This document shows, in pieces, positions 1-7,950 of a stretch of 64,000 nucleotides of DNA. Positions within the stretch are counted from its first letter, which is position 1, and the number at the start of each line of letters is the position of its first letter. The DNA lies in NCBI GenBank assembly GCA_009692845.1, contig SHYK01000001.1:1-64000 (forward strand), read 5' to 3'. The position numbers were made by a program, and so were the translations under genes. The DNA is from Chloroflexota bacterium. Its GTDB lineage: Bacteria; Chloroflexota; UBA6077; SHYK01. The notes beneath the pieces were generated by a model. The model saw nothing but the letters and a program-made list of their open reading frames with translations. It was not told where the DNA came from and ran no database searches.

Positions 1-2
1 GC

Positions 3-809
3 CATCGTTGGGACCCTGCCCAGGCCGGCTGGCAACGGGACGCTCGATTCCGGCAAGCCATGCTGTACTCCATCAATCGGGAGCCGCTCGCGGCCGATTT
101 GCAAGAAAGCTTCACCCCGGTCGTTTACTACCCGGCTTTCCTTGAGTTCCCCGTGTATCAGCAGGCAATTCAGCGTGGGATTCCCAGGTATGAATACGAT
201 CTAACCAAGGGCCAGCAGCTCTTCGCAGCGGCTGGCTGGAACAAAGGCCCCGACGGCCTGCTCCGAAACAGCGCCGGGCAGACAGTCGAGTTCCCCTGTT
301 GCCGCTATCCAACCGAGCTAGCCGCCAACACCCAGGAGTCCCTTGCCTGGGGAGATTACTTCTCGACCGCTGGCCTGGTGGTCGAAAACCCTGTCGTGCA
401 GCCGCCGATCGCCGGTCTCGCGGCAGCTGAGCAGCGGAGGGTCCAGACCGTAAATTGGGGAGGGATGAAGAGCAACTGGGCGGTTACGGCGGCGGGCGCT
501 TTTCAGACCGTTATCAAAGCGAATATCGCCACTGCGGACACCCGCTGGGTCGGAATCAACACAGCTGCCTGGAGCAATCCCGCCTACGACGACCTGTATG
601 CCAAGGCGAGCAAGACACTCGAGCTCGGCCCGCGTCTCGAAACCCAACTCCAGATGCTAAAGATCATCATGGATGAGCTGCCGGTCTTCCCGGTCTACTA
701 CACCGCCATCGGACTGGTTGCCCGTCAGGGGGTAGAGGGCCTTGGCCAGCCGAACCCTTTCAATCGCAGCGTGGTGGACGACGTCCACCTCTGGGACCTT
801 ACGAGCTAG
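3..809 (+). CDS. ABC transporter solute-binding protein, family 5 (C-terminal part)
   Basis: The reading frame is open from the window edge (first full codon at 3) to the TAG at 807-809, so only about 268 C-terminal residues are seen. The motif RQAMLYSINRE near the edge is the helix typical of family 5 (peptide/nickel/dipeptide) extracytoplasmic binding proteins, and the closing stretch with DELPVFPVYY fits the last helices of that family. It should act outside the membrane and hand an oligopeptide-like ligand to an ABC permease. A complete relative lies at 50645-52366, with similar text such as LPVMGLYY. The next gene starts 8 bases downstream, so the two may be co-transcribed. The permease genes are not visible here. 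The ligand is unknown. Confidence 0.85.
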   Translation, partial: HRWDPAQAGWQRDARFRQAMLYSINREPLAADLQESFTPVVYYPAFLEFPVYQQAIQRGIPRYEYDLTKGQQLFAAAGWNKGPDGLLRNSAGQTVEFPCCRYPTELAANTQESLAWGDYFSTAGLVVENPVVQPPIAGLAAAEQRRVQTVNWGGMKSNWAVTAAGAFQTVIKANIATADTRWVGINTAAWSNPAYDDLYAKASKTLELGPRLETQLQMLKIIMDELPVFPVYYTAIGLVARQGVEGLGQPNPFNRSVVDDVHLWDLTS

Positions 810-817
810 GGACAACG

Positions 818-1279
818 ATGCTATTCGAAGGCAAGATACCGGTCCACGCTGAGCCATCGGCGGTGTGGAAGCTATTACTCGACATAAACGAATTTGCGGA
901 TTGTGTGCCTGGGGTGTCCAACGTCGTCAAGATCGACGATTCCACTTTCGACGGGACGATCGCCGCGAGCGTCGGACCTATCTCTGGCGAATTCGCCTTC
1001 CGGGCCCACATCATTGAGAGCGACCCGCCCCGCGCAATGGCCGCGCACGTGGATGGCACAGACTCCGTCACCAAGAGTTCGATGACCGCCGAGATGGCTA
1101 TGACCCTCGCACGCCTGGGAGCAAATGAGACAGAGCTAACCTACCACGCCACTGTGGACATCCGAGGTAGGCTTGCACTCATCGGCGATATGGTGCTTAT
1201 GGCTACCGCTAAGCTCATCATCCAGGAGTTCACTAAACGTCTGAGACGCAAGGTCGAGGTCGTCCCCGCGCCTGGGTGA
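818..1279 (+). CDS. SRPBCC/CoxG-like protein
   Basis: The 153-residue protein has the pattern of the START/SRPBCC carbon monoxide dehydrogenase subunit G family: an N-terminal strand with FEGKIPVHAEPSAVWKLL, then a central DGTI...VGPISGEF...A stretch and a C-terminal helix with LIIQEFTKRLRRKV. CoxG proteins are found in clusters of molybdenum hydroxylases and are thought to help assemble them or tether them to the membrane. Hydroxylase subunits do follow at 4479 and 5058, with two GMC oxidoreductases between. The ATG follows the upstream stop by 8 bases. An alternative role is simple small-ligand binding, as in other SRPBCC proteins. Confidence 0.75.
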   Translation: MLFEGKIPVHAEPSAVWKLLLDINEFADCVPGVSNVVKIDDSTFDGTIAASVGPISGEFAFRAHIIESDPPRAMAAHVDGTDSVTKSSMTAEMAMTLARLGANETELTYHATVDIRGRLALIGDMVLMATAKLIIQEFTKRLRRKVEVVPAPG

Positions 1280-1340
1280 GACCGGTCTTCGCGTTCGTTC
1301 TTCGTTATCGATTGCCGAAGCAACTTTGAGGGCGGGATAT

Positions 1341-2855
1341 ATGAGGCCGCAGCTCTACGACGTCATCGTCATTGGCGGAGGATCGGCGGGATGCGCGATC
1401 GCCGCGCGCCTTTCAGAAGATCCGGGGCGGCAGGTATTGTTGTTAGAGGCGGGGCCGGACCCGCAACCGATTCCCGACTCGATTGCCCAGGCTTCGCGGG
1501 AAGCCAGGTCCCTGCTCGAGTCCCCACACATCATCATGTACCCAGCCCGACGCAAGGGCGATGGCAGCACGTTCTACAAAGTGTCTGGGCGGGTCATGGG
1601 TGGCGGCTCATCCGTTAACTCGATGGCGGTGGTGCGGCCCACCCGTTATGACCTGGATAGCTGGGCGGATCGGGGTAACCCGGGCTGGTCGTTCGACGAG
1701 TGCCTCCCCTTGCTGAAGCGCCTCGAGACGGACGTCGATTTCGGGGACAGTCCGATTCACGGTTCCGACGGCCCGTTATATGTCAAGCGGCCATACCTGC
1801 TGGGCGCGCCAGCTTCGGAGCCAGTCACCGCCTTCATCCAGCGGGCTGTAGCAATGGGGCTGCCCATTTGCCCAGATCTCAACGTGCCGGATCCCTACGG
1901 GGTTTGTGGGTCCGCCTACAACATCAAGGACGGGATTCGGCAGTCCACCACCGTGGCTTATCTCGATCCGGCTCGGAGCCGTCCCAATCTGCACATTGTC
2001 GATGAGGCCACGGTAGTCTCCCTGAACGTCGTTGGACGTCGAGTAGAAGGGGTTGTTTACGAGAAGGACGGACTCCTCCAGAAAGCGTCCGGTGATCGGG
2101 TGGTAGTGTCGGCAGGCACCTACCACAGCCCCCAAATCTTGATGCTCTCCGGAATTGGACCCGCGGCCGATCTCCAAAGGTTTGGTATCGACGTGGTAAA
2201 TCCTTTGCCCGGCGTCGGAGAAAACTACCAGGATCACGCCACGGTCAGCATGACGTTCGAAGGCCGGTCGGATTTCAACCCGGATTGGGTTATCCCCCGA
2301 TTCCGGCTCATGATCAAGAGTGATCCTAGTCTTCCGTGCGGCAATTTCCATGTTTTTATGCGACCGCCGACCCGGATCGAAGGACTTGCGCCGATGATGC
2401 CGGTATCGGCGAACCTGGTGGAACAGCGATCTCGGGGCCAGCTCCGTTTGATAAGCGCTGACCCCCACGAGCTGCTCGAGGTCGATGATGCAATGCTCGT
2501 GCACCCGGATGACGTCAAGGCAGTCGTATCGGCCATGGAGTTCATCCGCGAGTTGGTGACGGACAACTCGATGGAAGACTTCTACGGGCCACCAATCCAT
2601 CCAGGGACGGACGATGACTGGGGTCAACATGCGCGCACAACCTACGGCACATACCATCACGGCGTGGGCACCTGCATGATGGGCCCAGCATCTGACCCGA
2701 TGGCGGTGGTCGACTCGAATCTGCGGGTGCACGGAATGGAAAATCTGTGGGTCGCAGATGCATCGATCATGCCGACGGTGACCCATGCAAATACCAACGT
2801 CACCGCCATCATGATCGGAGAGCGCCTTTCGGACCTTATCCGGGACGGGCAATGA
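1341..2855 (+). CDS. GMC family flavin oxidoreductase (copy 1)
   Basis: This is an FAD-dependent glucose-methanol-choline oxidoreductase of 504 residues. The N-terminal dinucleotide fold VIGGGSAGCAIAARL is followed by VLLLEAGP. The GMC loop RVMGGGSSVN lies near residue 90, and the C-terminal active-site region has HHGVGTCMMG and a HANTN segment with the second catalytic position. The ATG at 1341 is preferred over an upstream TTG at 1326 because it gives exactly the N-terminus of the neighbouring paralog (MRPQ). Such enzymes oxidise alcohols or aldehydes. The substrate cannot be told from sequence. No signal peptide is seen, so it is probably cytoplasmic. Confidence 0.92.
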   Translation: MRPQLYDVIVIGGGSAGCAIAARLSEDPGRQVLLLEAGPDPQPIPDSIAQASREARSLLESPHIIMYPARRKGDGSTFYKVSGRVMGGGSSVNSMAVVRPTRYDLDSWADRGNPGWSFDECLPLLKRLETDVDFGDSPIHGSDGPLYVKRPYLLGAPASEPVTAFIQRAVAMGLPICPDLNVPDPYGVCGSAYNIKDGIRQSTTVAYLDPARSRPNLHIVDEATVVSLNVVGRRVEGVVYEKDGLLQKASGDRVVVSAGTYHSPQILMLSGIGPAADLQRFGIDVVNPLPGVGENYQDHATVSMTFEGRSDFNPDWVIPRFRLMIKSDPSLPCGNFHVFMRPPTRIEGLAPMMPVSANLVEQRSRGQLRLISADPHELLEVDDAMLVHPDDVKAVVSAMEFIRELVTDNSMEDFYGPPIHPGTDDDWGQHARTTYGTYHHGVGTCMMGPASDPMAVVDSNLRVHGMENLWVADASIMPTVTHANTNVTAIMIGERLSDLIRDGQ

Positions 2856-2913
2856 ACAGCCAACGCGCAACTGCGGCGATAACCTGAATCTCGCTTTACA
2901 TAGCGTTCCATAA

Positions 2914-2947
2914 GATCACCGAGGACGGTAGATCACTGAGGACGGAA
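2914..2947 (+). repeat. Two 17-bp tandem repeats carrying duplicated ribosome-binding sites
   Basis: The copies at 2914-2930 and 2931-2947 differ at about three positions and each contains GAGGACGG. The second copy lies just before the ATG of the next GMC gene and serves as its Shine-Dalgarno sequence. The first may be a relic of the duplication that made the gene pair. Confidence 0.6.
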
Positions 2948-2949
2948 AA

Positions 2950-4461
2950 ATGAGGCCCCAACGGTTTGACGTCATCATCATTGGCGGCGGGTCGGCCGGA
3001 TGTACCATCGCCGCCCGGCTCTCCGAGGATCCGGGCCGGCAGGTTTTGTTGTTGGAGGCCGGACCGGATCCGCAACCGATTCCGGATTCGATCAAGCTGG
3101 CCTCGCGAGAGGCCCGGTCCCTGATGGAGTCGCCCCACATCGTCATGTACCCAACTGTGCGAAAAGGGGACGGCAGCACCTTCTACAAAGTGTCCGGGCG
3201 GGTGATGGGCGGCGGATCATCGGTCAATGCGATGGCGGCAATAAGACCGACGCGCTCTGACCTGGATCGATGGGCTTCCCTCGGCAACCCGGGATGGAGC
3301 TTCGACGAGTGCCTTCCCTTGCTGAAGCGGATCGAGACCGATGCGGACTATCCAGATAGTCCCATCCATGGCTCCGATGGCCCTCTTTACGTGAAGCGCC
3401 CGTTCATCCTGGGGGACCCGGCTGACGAGCCGGCGGCCGCGTTCATCGAGCGGGCGATGGCCATGGGCCTCCCGCTCTGCGCGGATCTGAACGTCCCGGA
3501 CCCATTCGGCGTGTGCACTGCCCCTTACAACATCAAAGACGGGATCCGTCAATCGACCACAGTCGCCTATCTCGATCCCGCTCGCGGGCGCCCCAACCTC
3601 CACATCGTGGACGAAGCGATTGTGACCTCGCTCAAGATCACCGGGGACCGGGTCGAGCAGGTGGTCTACGAGAAGGACGGGCAAAGCCAGAGTGCAAGCG
3701 GGGAACGGGTGGTCTTATGCGCGGGGGCTTATCAGAGCCCCCAAATTCTGATGCTGTCCGGAATCGGTCCGGCCGCCGAACTCAAGCGGCTGGGAATCGA
3801 CGTCAAGAACGCCCTGGCGGGTGTGGGCGAAAACTACCAGGACCATGCGACGGTCAGCATGACTTTCGAAGGACGGTCGGATTTCCGCCCGGATTGGGTT
3901 ATTCCCCGCTTTCGTCTGATGTTCAAGAGCGATCCCAGCTTCCCGTGTGGAAACTTCCACATCACCCAGCGGCCTCCCACTCGGGTGGAGGGTCTTGCCG
4001 CGATGATGCCGGTTTCGGCGTCTTTGGTGGAACAGCGAGCGCGGGGTCGGCTTCGTTTGGTGAGCACTGACCCGCATGAGTTGCTCGAAATCGATGACGC
4101 GATGCTGGTGGATCCCGACGATCGGAAGGCGGTCGCAACCGCGATGCAATTCATCTACGACCTGGTGCAGCATCCATCCATGGAAGGGTTTTACGGACCC
4201 ATCATCTATCCGGGCTCAGACGACGATTGGGAACAACATGCGCGCAACACCCACGGCACCTATCACCACGGCGTGGGCACCTGCATGATGGGCCCCGCCT
4301 CGGACCCGATGGCGGTGGTAGATTCGACCCTCCGTGTGCATGGCATGGAAAATCTCTGGGTTGCCGACGCATCGATCATGCCCACGGTCACCCACGCCAA
4401 CACCAATCTCACGACCATTATGATCGGGGAGCGCCTTTCGGACCTCCTCAAAGAGGCATAG
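2950..4461 (+). CDS. GMC family flavin oxidoreductase (copy 2)
   Basis: This 503-residue GMC oxidoreductase is a close tandem paralog of the gene just upstream and can be aligned with it over its full length with almost no gaps. It keeps the FAD fold IIGGGSAGCTIAARL, the RVMGGGSSVN loop and the C-terminal HHGVGTCMMG and HANTN segments. Differences are scattered, for example around residues 150-185 and 215-240, as expected after divergence. It is followed after 17 bases by the FeS subunit gene, so the pair seems to be part of a single oxidation cluster. Substrate unknown; an alcohol or hydroxylated product of the hydroxylase is one possibility (inference). Confidence 0.92.
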   Translation: MRPQRFDVIIIGGGSAGCTIAARLSEDPGRQVLLLEAGPDPQPIPDSIKLASREARSLMESPHIVMYPTVRKGDGSTFYKVSGRVMGGGSSVNAMAAIRPTRSDLDRWASLGNPGWSFDECLPLLKRIETDADYPDSPIHGSDGPLYVKRPFILGDPADEPAAAFIERAMAMGLPLCADLNVPDPFGVCTAPYNIKDGIRQSTTVAYLDPARGRPNLHIVDEAIVTSLKITGDRVEQVVYEKDGQSQSASGERVVLCAGAYQSPQILMLSGIGPAAELKRLGIDVKNALAGVGENYQDHATVSMTFEGRSDFRPDWVIPRFRLMFKSDPSFPCGNFHITQRPPTRVEGLAAMMPVSASLVEQRARGRLRLVSTDPHELLEIDDAMLVDPDDRKAVATAMQFIYDLVQHPSMEGFYGPIIYPGSDDDWEQHARNTHGTYHHGVGTCMMGPASDPMAVVDSTLRVHGMENLWVADASIMPTVTHANTNLTTIMIGERLSDLLKEA

Positions 4462-4478
4462 AGAACGGAGGCCGCCGC

Positions 4479-4940
4479 TTGCGCGTTCGCCTAAAGGTCA
4501 ACGGCGAAGACCGAGCAATCGACGTTCCGGACCAGCGTTTGCTCGTGGACACCGTCCGCTATGACCTCGGCTTGACTGGCACCAAGCTCGGCTGCGGGGT
4601 GGGAGTTTGCGGTCTGTGTACCGTGCTGGTGGATGGAAAGATGGTCAGCTCCTGTCTCATGCTCACGGCTCTGGTGGATGGTGCCACCATCACCACAATT
4701 GAAGGGCTGGAGCACGACGGCCAGTTGGACCCGGTTCAGACCGCTTTCCTTAAATACGGCGGCTTTCAATGCGGCATCTGCACCCCGGGGCAGATCATGG
4801 CCGCCCACGCGTTGCTACAGGAGAATCCCCATCCATCGGATGCCGAGATCAAAGACTGGATGATGGGTAATCTCTGCCGCTGCACGGGCTACTACAAGAT
4901 TCTCGAATCGGTCCAGCGCGCGGCGGCCGGCGACGTTTGA
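4479..4940 (+). CDS. [2Fe-2S] subunit of a molybdenum hydroxylase (CoxS/XdhC-type small subunit)
   Basis: The 153-residue protein has both clusters of the xanthine oxidase family small subunit: a plant-type ferredoxin set CGVGVCGLC plus a fourth Cys after 11 residues (about residues 40-63), and the C-terminal set CGIC...LCRC. The family carries electrons from the molybdopterin site to FAD. The TTG start at 4479 was chosen because GGAG sits about 9 bases upstream and the N-terminus then begins as RVRLKVNGE, as in homologs. The frame stays open upstream to 4227 but that part overlaps the GMC gene. The large molybdopterin subunit is not found anywhere in the window. Confidence 0.9.
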   Translation: MRVRLKVNGEDRAIDVPDQRLLVDTVRYDLGLTGTKLGCGVGVCGLCTVLVDGKMVSSCLMLTALVDGATITTIEGLEHDGQLDPVQTAFLKYGGFQCGICTPGQIMAAHALLQENPHPSDAEIKDWMMGNLCRCTGYYKILESVQRAAAGDV

Positions 4941-4946
4941 TGACTA

Positions 4947-5049
4947 CAAGGGGCTTGCTCCCCCTCCCTATTGGGGGCCCTAGGGGGCGAAGCCCCCTGA
5001 AGTCTTGCCCCCCCTCCCCTCGGAGGGGAGGGGGTTGGGGGGAGGGGTG
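4947..5049. repeat. G/C-tract palindromic repeat between FeS and FAD subunit genes
   Basis: About 100 bases consist almost only of C-tracts and G-tracts arranged as hairpins: GGGGGC-GAA-GCCCCC around 4984-4998 and C-rich CCCCTCCCCT pairing with AGGGGAGGGG around 5010-5032. The last G-tract, GGAGGGG at 5041-5047, is also the ribosome-binding site of the next gene. Clusters like this occur as intergenic repeats in many environmental genomes. Confidence 0.6.
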
Positions 5050-5057
5050 AACTTCCC

Positions 5058-5912
5058 ATGATTCCGTTCGAGCTACACACGCCGACCACCTTGGATGAGG
5101 CATTGGGCCTGCTGGCCCAGTATGGGGACGAAGCTCGCCCTATTGCGGGGGGCACGGCCCTGGTGCTGCTCATGGAGCAGCACCAGGGCCGTCCTGCGCA
5201 CCTGGTAAATCTTGGCCGGGTAGCCGGCCTGAGCGGGATCACTACGGAGAACGGCAGCCTGCGCATTGGAGCCGGTACTCCGCACCGGCTCGTCGAAATG
5301 AATCCTGCTGTAAAGCAGGGGTGGTCGCTGCTGGCGGAAACCTATGCCCGCGTTGCTACTGTCCGGATTCGCAACGTCGCGACCGTGGGTGGGGGTCTGG
5401 CGCATGCCGATCCCAATCAGGATCCGCCACCGAGCTACATCGCCCTCAACGCTCGAGTCCAAATTGCCTCGCGCCAGGGCACCCGCGAAGTGGCGATGGA
5501 AGACCTGTTTCGGGACTACTACGAAACGCAGCTTCAACCGGGCGAGGTGATCACCGAGGTGGTGGTCCCCCGGCCGATCGCGTCACTGCGGACCGCCTAT
5601 TTGAAGTTCTTGCCCCGCACCGCCGACGACTACCCCACGGTTGGCGTGGCAGTGGCGCTGGACGTCCAGGACGGCAGATGTGTCGCTGCTCGGATCGCGC
5701 TCAATGCGGTCGGTCCTACCGTGGTGAGGGCGCGCGAGGCAGAAAACGTTCTGCGAGGCCAGATGCTCAACCCTGACCTGCTGCGGGAAGCGGCTGCAAC
5801 CGTGCCCGCGATTACTGATCCGATCTCGGACCATCGGGGCTCAGCAAATTACAAGAGTCGCATGGCCGAAGTTTTCACTCGAAGGGCGTTGGAAAGGGCG
5901 CTCGCCGCATAG
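5058..5912 (+). CDS. FAD-binding subunit of a molybdenum hydroxylase (CoxM-type)
   Basis: The 284-residue protein has the FAD-binding PCMH fold of the medium subunit of CO dehydrogenase/xanthine dehydrogenase enzymes: AQYGDEARPIAGGT near residue 20-33, then the second flavin motif ATVGGGLAHADPNQDPP near residue 112, and the C-terminal CO dehydrogenase flavoprotein domain. It receives electrons from the FeS subunit encoded upstream. The ATG at 5058 has GGAGGGG about 10 bases before it. The CO dehydrogenase form itself cannot be claimed because the large subunit with the catalytic loop is missing. It could equally serve an aromatic or purine hydroxylase. Confidence 0.88.
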   Translation: MIPFELHTPTTLDEALGLLAQYGDEARPIAGGTALVLLMEQHQGRPAHLVNLGRVAGLSGITTENGSLRIGAGTPHRLVEMNPAVKQGWSLLAETYARVATVRIRNVATVGGGLAHADPNQDPPPSYIALNARVQIASRQGTREVAMEDLFRDYYETQLQPGEVITEVVVPRPIASLRTAYLKFLPRTADDYPTVGVAVALDVQDGRCVAARIALNAVGPTVVRAREAENVLRGQMLNPDLLREAAATVPAITDPISDHRGSANYKSRMAEVFTRRALERALAA

Positions 5913-6051
5913 CGGGAGGCGAAAGGGTTCAGATTTTGTTGAGGCCGACCTCCTTTCCACGCAGACATTGCCGGTGGATGCATCCGGCCGGGTTCAATCC
6001 GCGTATGTGTCAAGAGTAAGTTAGAAGAAACGTCAAACGAAGGAGTTCGCT

Positions 6052-6882
6052 ATGACCGACCGGCCGCAGCATCGCAGAATGAGGTGGGCATGGGGGCCGA
6101 TGCCCGGGATACTGGGAGCGCTCGGGCTACTTTTTAGCTCGGTTGCTTTGGCCCAAGAAATGGACCCGACCATGTTGATGTCGGGCGACACCGCCTTGGG
6201 CGCGGTTCTCACGGATTCGGCCGGAATGGCCCTGTATACCTGGGACCGCGACGACCCGAAAGCGACGACGGTAGCGACCACGCCGTCGGCTACCTGGCCG
6301 CTCTTGCTTACCACCGGCGCTCCAATGGTGCCGGCGGGGATGACCGGGGTCGGCATGGCCCCCCGTCTCGATGGTTCCATGCACGTCACGTACAACGGCT
6401 GGCCTCTTTACAACTACATCAACGACAAGGCCCCTGGACAGACCCTCGGCGACGGAGTCGGAGGCACCTGGCATGCCGTGATGCTCTCTGACATGAGTGC
6501 TGCCCCGATGGCCGAGGCGCCCGCAGCGACCTCCGCTACCACTGTTAGCACGGCAAAAGATACGCAAGGGCGGGACGTCCTGATTGATGGGAAGGGCATG
6601 AGCCTTTACGTGCTGGCGCAGGACCAGACTAACGACAACAAGAGCACCTGCTACGCGGACAACGAGTGCACCGTATATTGGCCCCCGGTCCTGGTGGACG
6701 TCGCTCCGGCAACTCCGGGCTTCCCTGGCGAGCTGGGGACGCAGAAGCGGGCGGACTTCACCACGCAGCTGACCTACAAGGGTCGTCCGCTCTACACCTA
6801 CCTGGACGATCAGAAGCCCGGCGACATGTTTGGCAACAATCTGACCGACGAATGGGGCCGGTGGTTCCTGATCCCGGCATAG
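6052..6882 (+). CDS. Secreted COG4315-type repeat protein
   Basis: The 276-residue protein begins with a basic stretch and a hydrophobic segment ending in ALA (about residues 15-36), a likely signal peptide. The rest carries repeats of the type found in predicted lipoproteins of COG4315: ALYTWDRDD, PLYNYINDKAPGQ, SLYVLAQDQ, PLYTYLDDQKPGD, that is, an aromatic-x-aromatic-xxD motif. Two units make a first domain (about 45-150) and two a second domain (about 165-276), joined by an Ala/Thr linker. A pair of Cys (CYADNEC) is in the second domain. Function of the family is unknown. AAGGAG is placed 8 bases before the ATG. Confidence 0.8.
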   Translation: MTDRPQHRRMRWAWGPMPGILGALGLLFSSVALAQEMDPTMLMSGDTALGAVLTDSAGMALYTWDRDDPKATTVATTPSATWPLLLTTGAPMVPAGMTGVGMAPRLDGSMHVTYNGWPLYNYINDKAPGQTLGDGVGGTWHAVMLSDMSAAPMAEAPAATSATTVSTAKDTQGRDVLIDGKGMSLYVLAQDQTNDNKSTCYADNECTVYWPPVLVDVAPATPGFPGELGTQKRADFTTQLTYKGRPLYTYLDDQKPGDMFGNNLTDEWGRWFLIPA

Positions 6883-6902
6883 TCATACGGCGAATCTGAA
6901 TC

Positions 6903-6938
6903 AAAGGACGGCGCCTGATACTCGGGCGCCGTCCTTTT
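6903..6938 (+). terminator. Rho-independent terminator
   Basis: A perfect 13-bp stem, AAAGGACGGCGCC at 6903-6915 and its complement at 6925-6937, encloses a 9-base loop and runs into four T residues. It lies 20 bases after the stop of the secreted repeat protein and just before mutY. Confidence 0.85.
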
Positions 6939-6951
6939 CGGTACGCTGGGC

Positions 6952-7893
6952 ATGGACCCGTTCTCGACGGCGGTGATGGCCGATCCGATTGGTACACTCG
7001 GGCCAATGAGGCCCGACCAGGCCTTTGATCCCCACACTGCTCTGCTCGACTGGTATGGGCAGTATCAGCGTGACCTCCCGTGGCGACGGGACCCGACGCC
7101 CTACCGAGTGCTGGTGTCCGAAATCATGCTGCACCAGACCCAGGTGGACCGGGTCGTTCCGTTTTTCGACCGTTTCCTGCAGCGTTTTCCCACCCTGGCT
7201 GTTCTGGCCACCGCTTCCCGTGCCGAAGTGATCGGCGCATGGGGAGGGCTGGGTTACAACCGGCGGGCGGTCTACCTCCACGAGCTTGCCCGAGTCGCAG
7301 TCGAGCGATACGGGGGTGTCCTGCCCCAGGACCGATCCGCATTGGAGGCCCTCCCGGGCGTGGGTCCGTACACCGCGGGGGCCGTCTTGAGCATTGCGTT
7401 CGGCCAAGACGAACCGGCGGTCGATACCAATGTCGAGCGGGTCATCGCCCGTTATTTCGGAACTGGGAGCATTCCAAAGGCGGCCTTGAATCAAAACGCC
7501 CGGGAGTTGGTCCCCCCGGGTCAGGCCCGGGAATGGAACCAGGCGCTCATGGACCTCGGGTCGAGTATCTGCCGGGCGAGAGCCCCTCGTTGCTTGCTCT
7601 GCCCCCTTGTGCCTGGGTGCGCGAGCGCCGGGGACGCCGCGCCAATGCCTAAGCGGAAGAGCGACGTCTTTCTTGAGTCCTCTCGATATTATCGGGGCCG
7701 GATGCTGGCCATGCTGCGCGGGTTGGCCCCGGGCGAGGGGGTGCCCTTGTCCGAGATCGGGCAAAGCCTGGCGAGCCAGGGGGTAGCCGAGCCTAAGGAG
7801 GGTTGGGGTGCGATCGGGCAAAGGCTGGCCGACGATGGGCTGGCTGAAGTCCGACATTCGGCCCAGGAGACCAGGATTGCGCTGCCAAGCTAG
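6952..7893 (+). CDS. mutY: A/G-specific adenine glycosylase, without NUDIX domain
   Basis: The protein removes adenine mispaired with 8-oxoguanine. The HhH-GPD core is clear: PWRRDPTPYRVLVSEIMLHQ with the catalytic Glu, the hairpin LPGVGPYTAGAV, and the catalytic Asp in VDTNVERV. The iron-sulfur loop has the expected Cx6Cx2Cx5C spacing (CRARAPRCLLCPLVPGC, about residues 207-223). Typical MutY has about 350 residues with a C-terminal NUDIX-like 8-oxoG recognition domain. Here 313 residues end with a short helical tail, so that domain is missing or replaced by a winged-helix-like piece. Start may be the ATG at 6952 or the later ATG at 7006. Confidence 0.88.
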   Translation: MDPFSTAVMADPIGTLGPMRPDQAFDPHTALLDWYGQYQRDLPWRRDPTPYRVLVSEIMLHQTQVDRVVPFFDRFLQRFPTLAVLATASRAEVIGAWGGLGYNRRAVYLHELARVAVERYGGVLPQDRSALEALPGVGPYTAGAVLSIAFGQDEPAVDTNVERVIARYFGTGSIPKAALNQNARELVPPGQAREWNQALMDLGSSICRARAPRCLLCPLVPGCASAGDAAPMPKRKSDVFLESSRYYRGRMLAMLRGLAPGEGVPLSEIGQSLASQGVAEPKEGWGAIGQRLADDGLAEVRHSAQETRIALPS

Positions 7894-7950
7894 CCTGACC
7901 GGAGCCGCCCCAAGCGTTGCGGCCCGAGTCGAAACGGAGCACAATGAGCT

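Noticed and set aside
1776-2870. Minus-strand frame of 364 codons opposite the first GMC gene
   Set aside because: Exact antisense of a clear GMC gene, no motif, repeated in part opposite the second copy.
5913-6051. Possible riboswitch before the secreted repeat protein
   Set aside because: Only a short GCCGG/CCGGC hairpin near 5970-5990 and a good AAGGAG are present; no known aptamer pattern.
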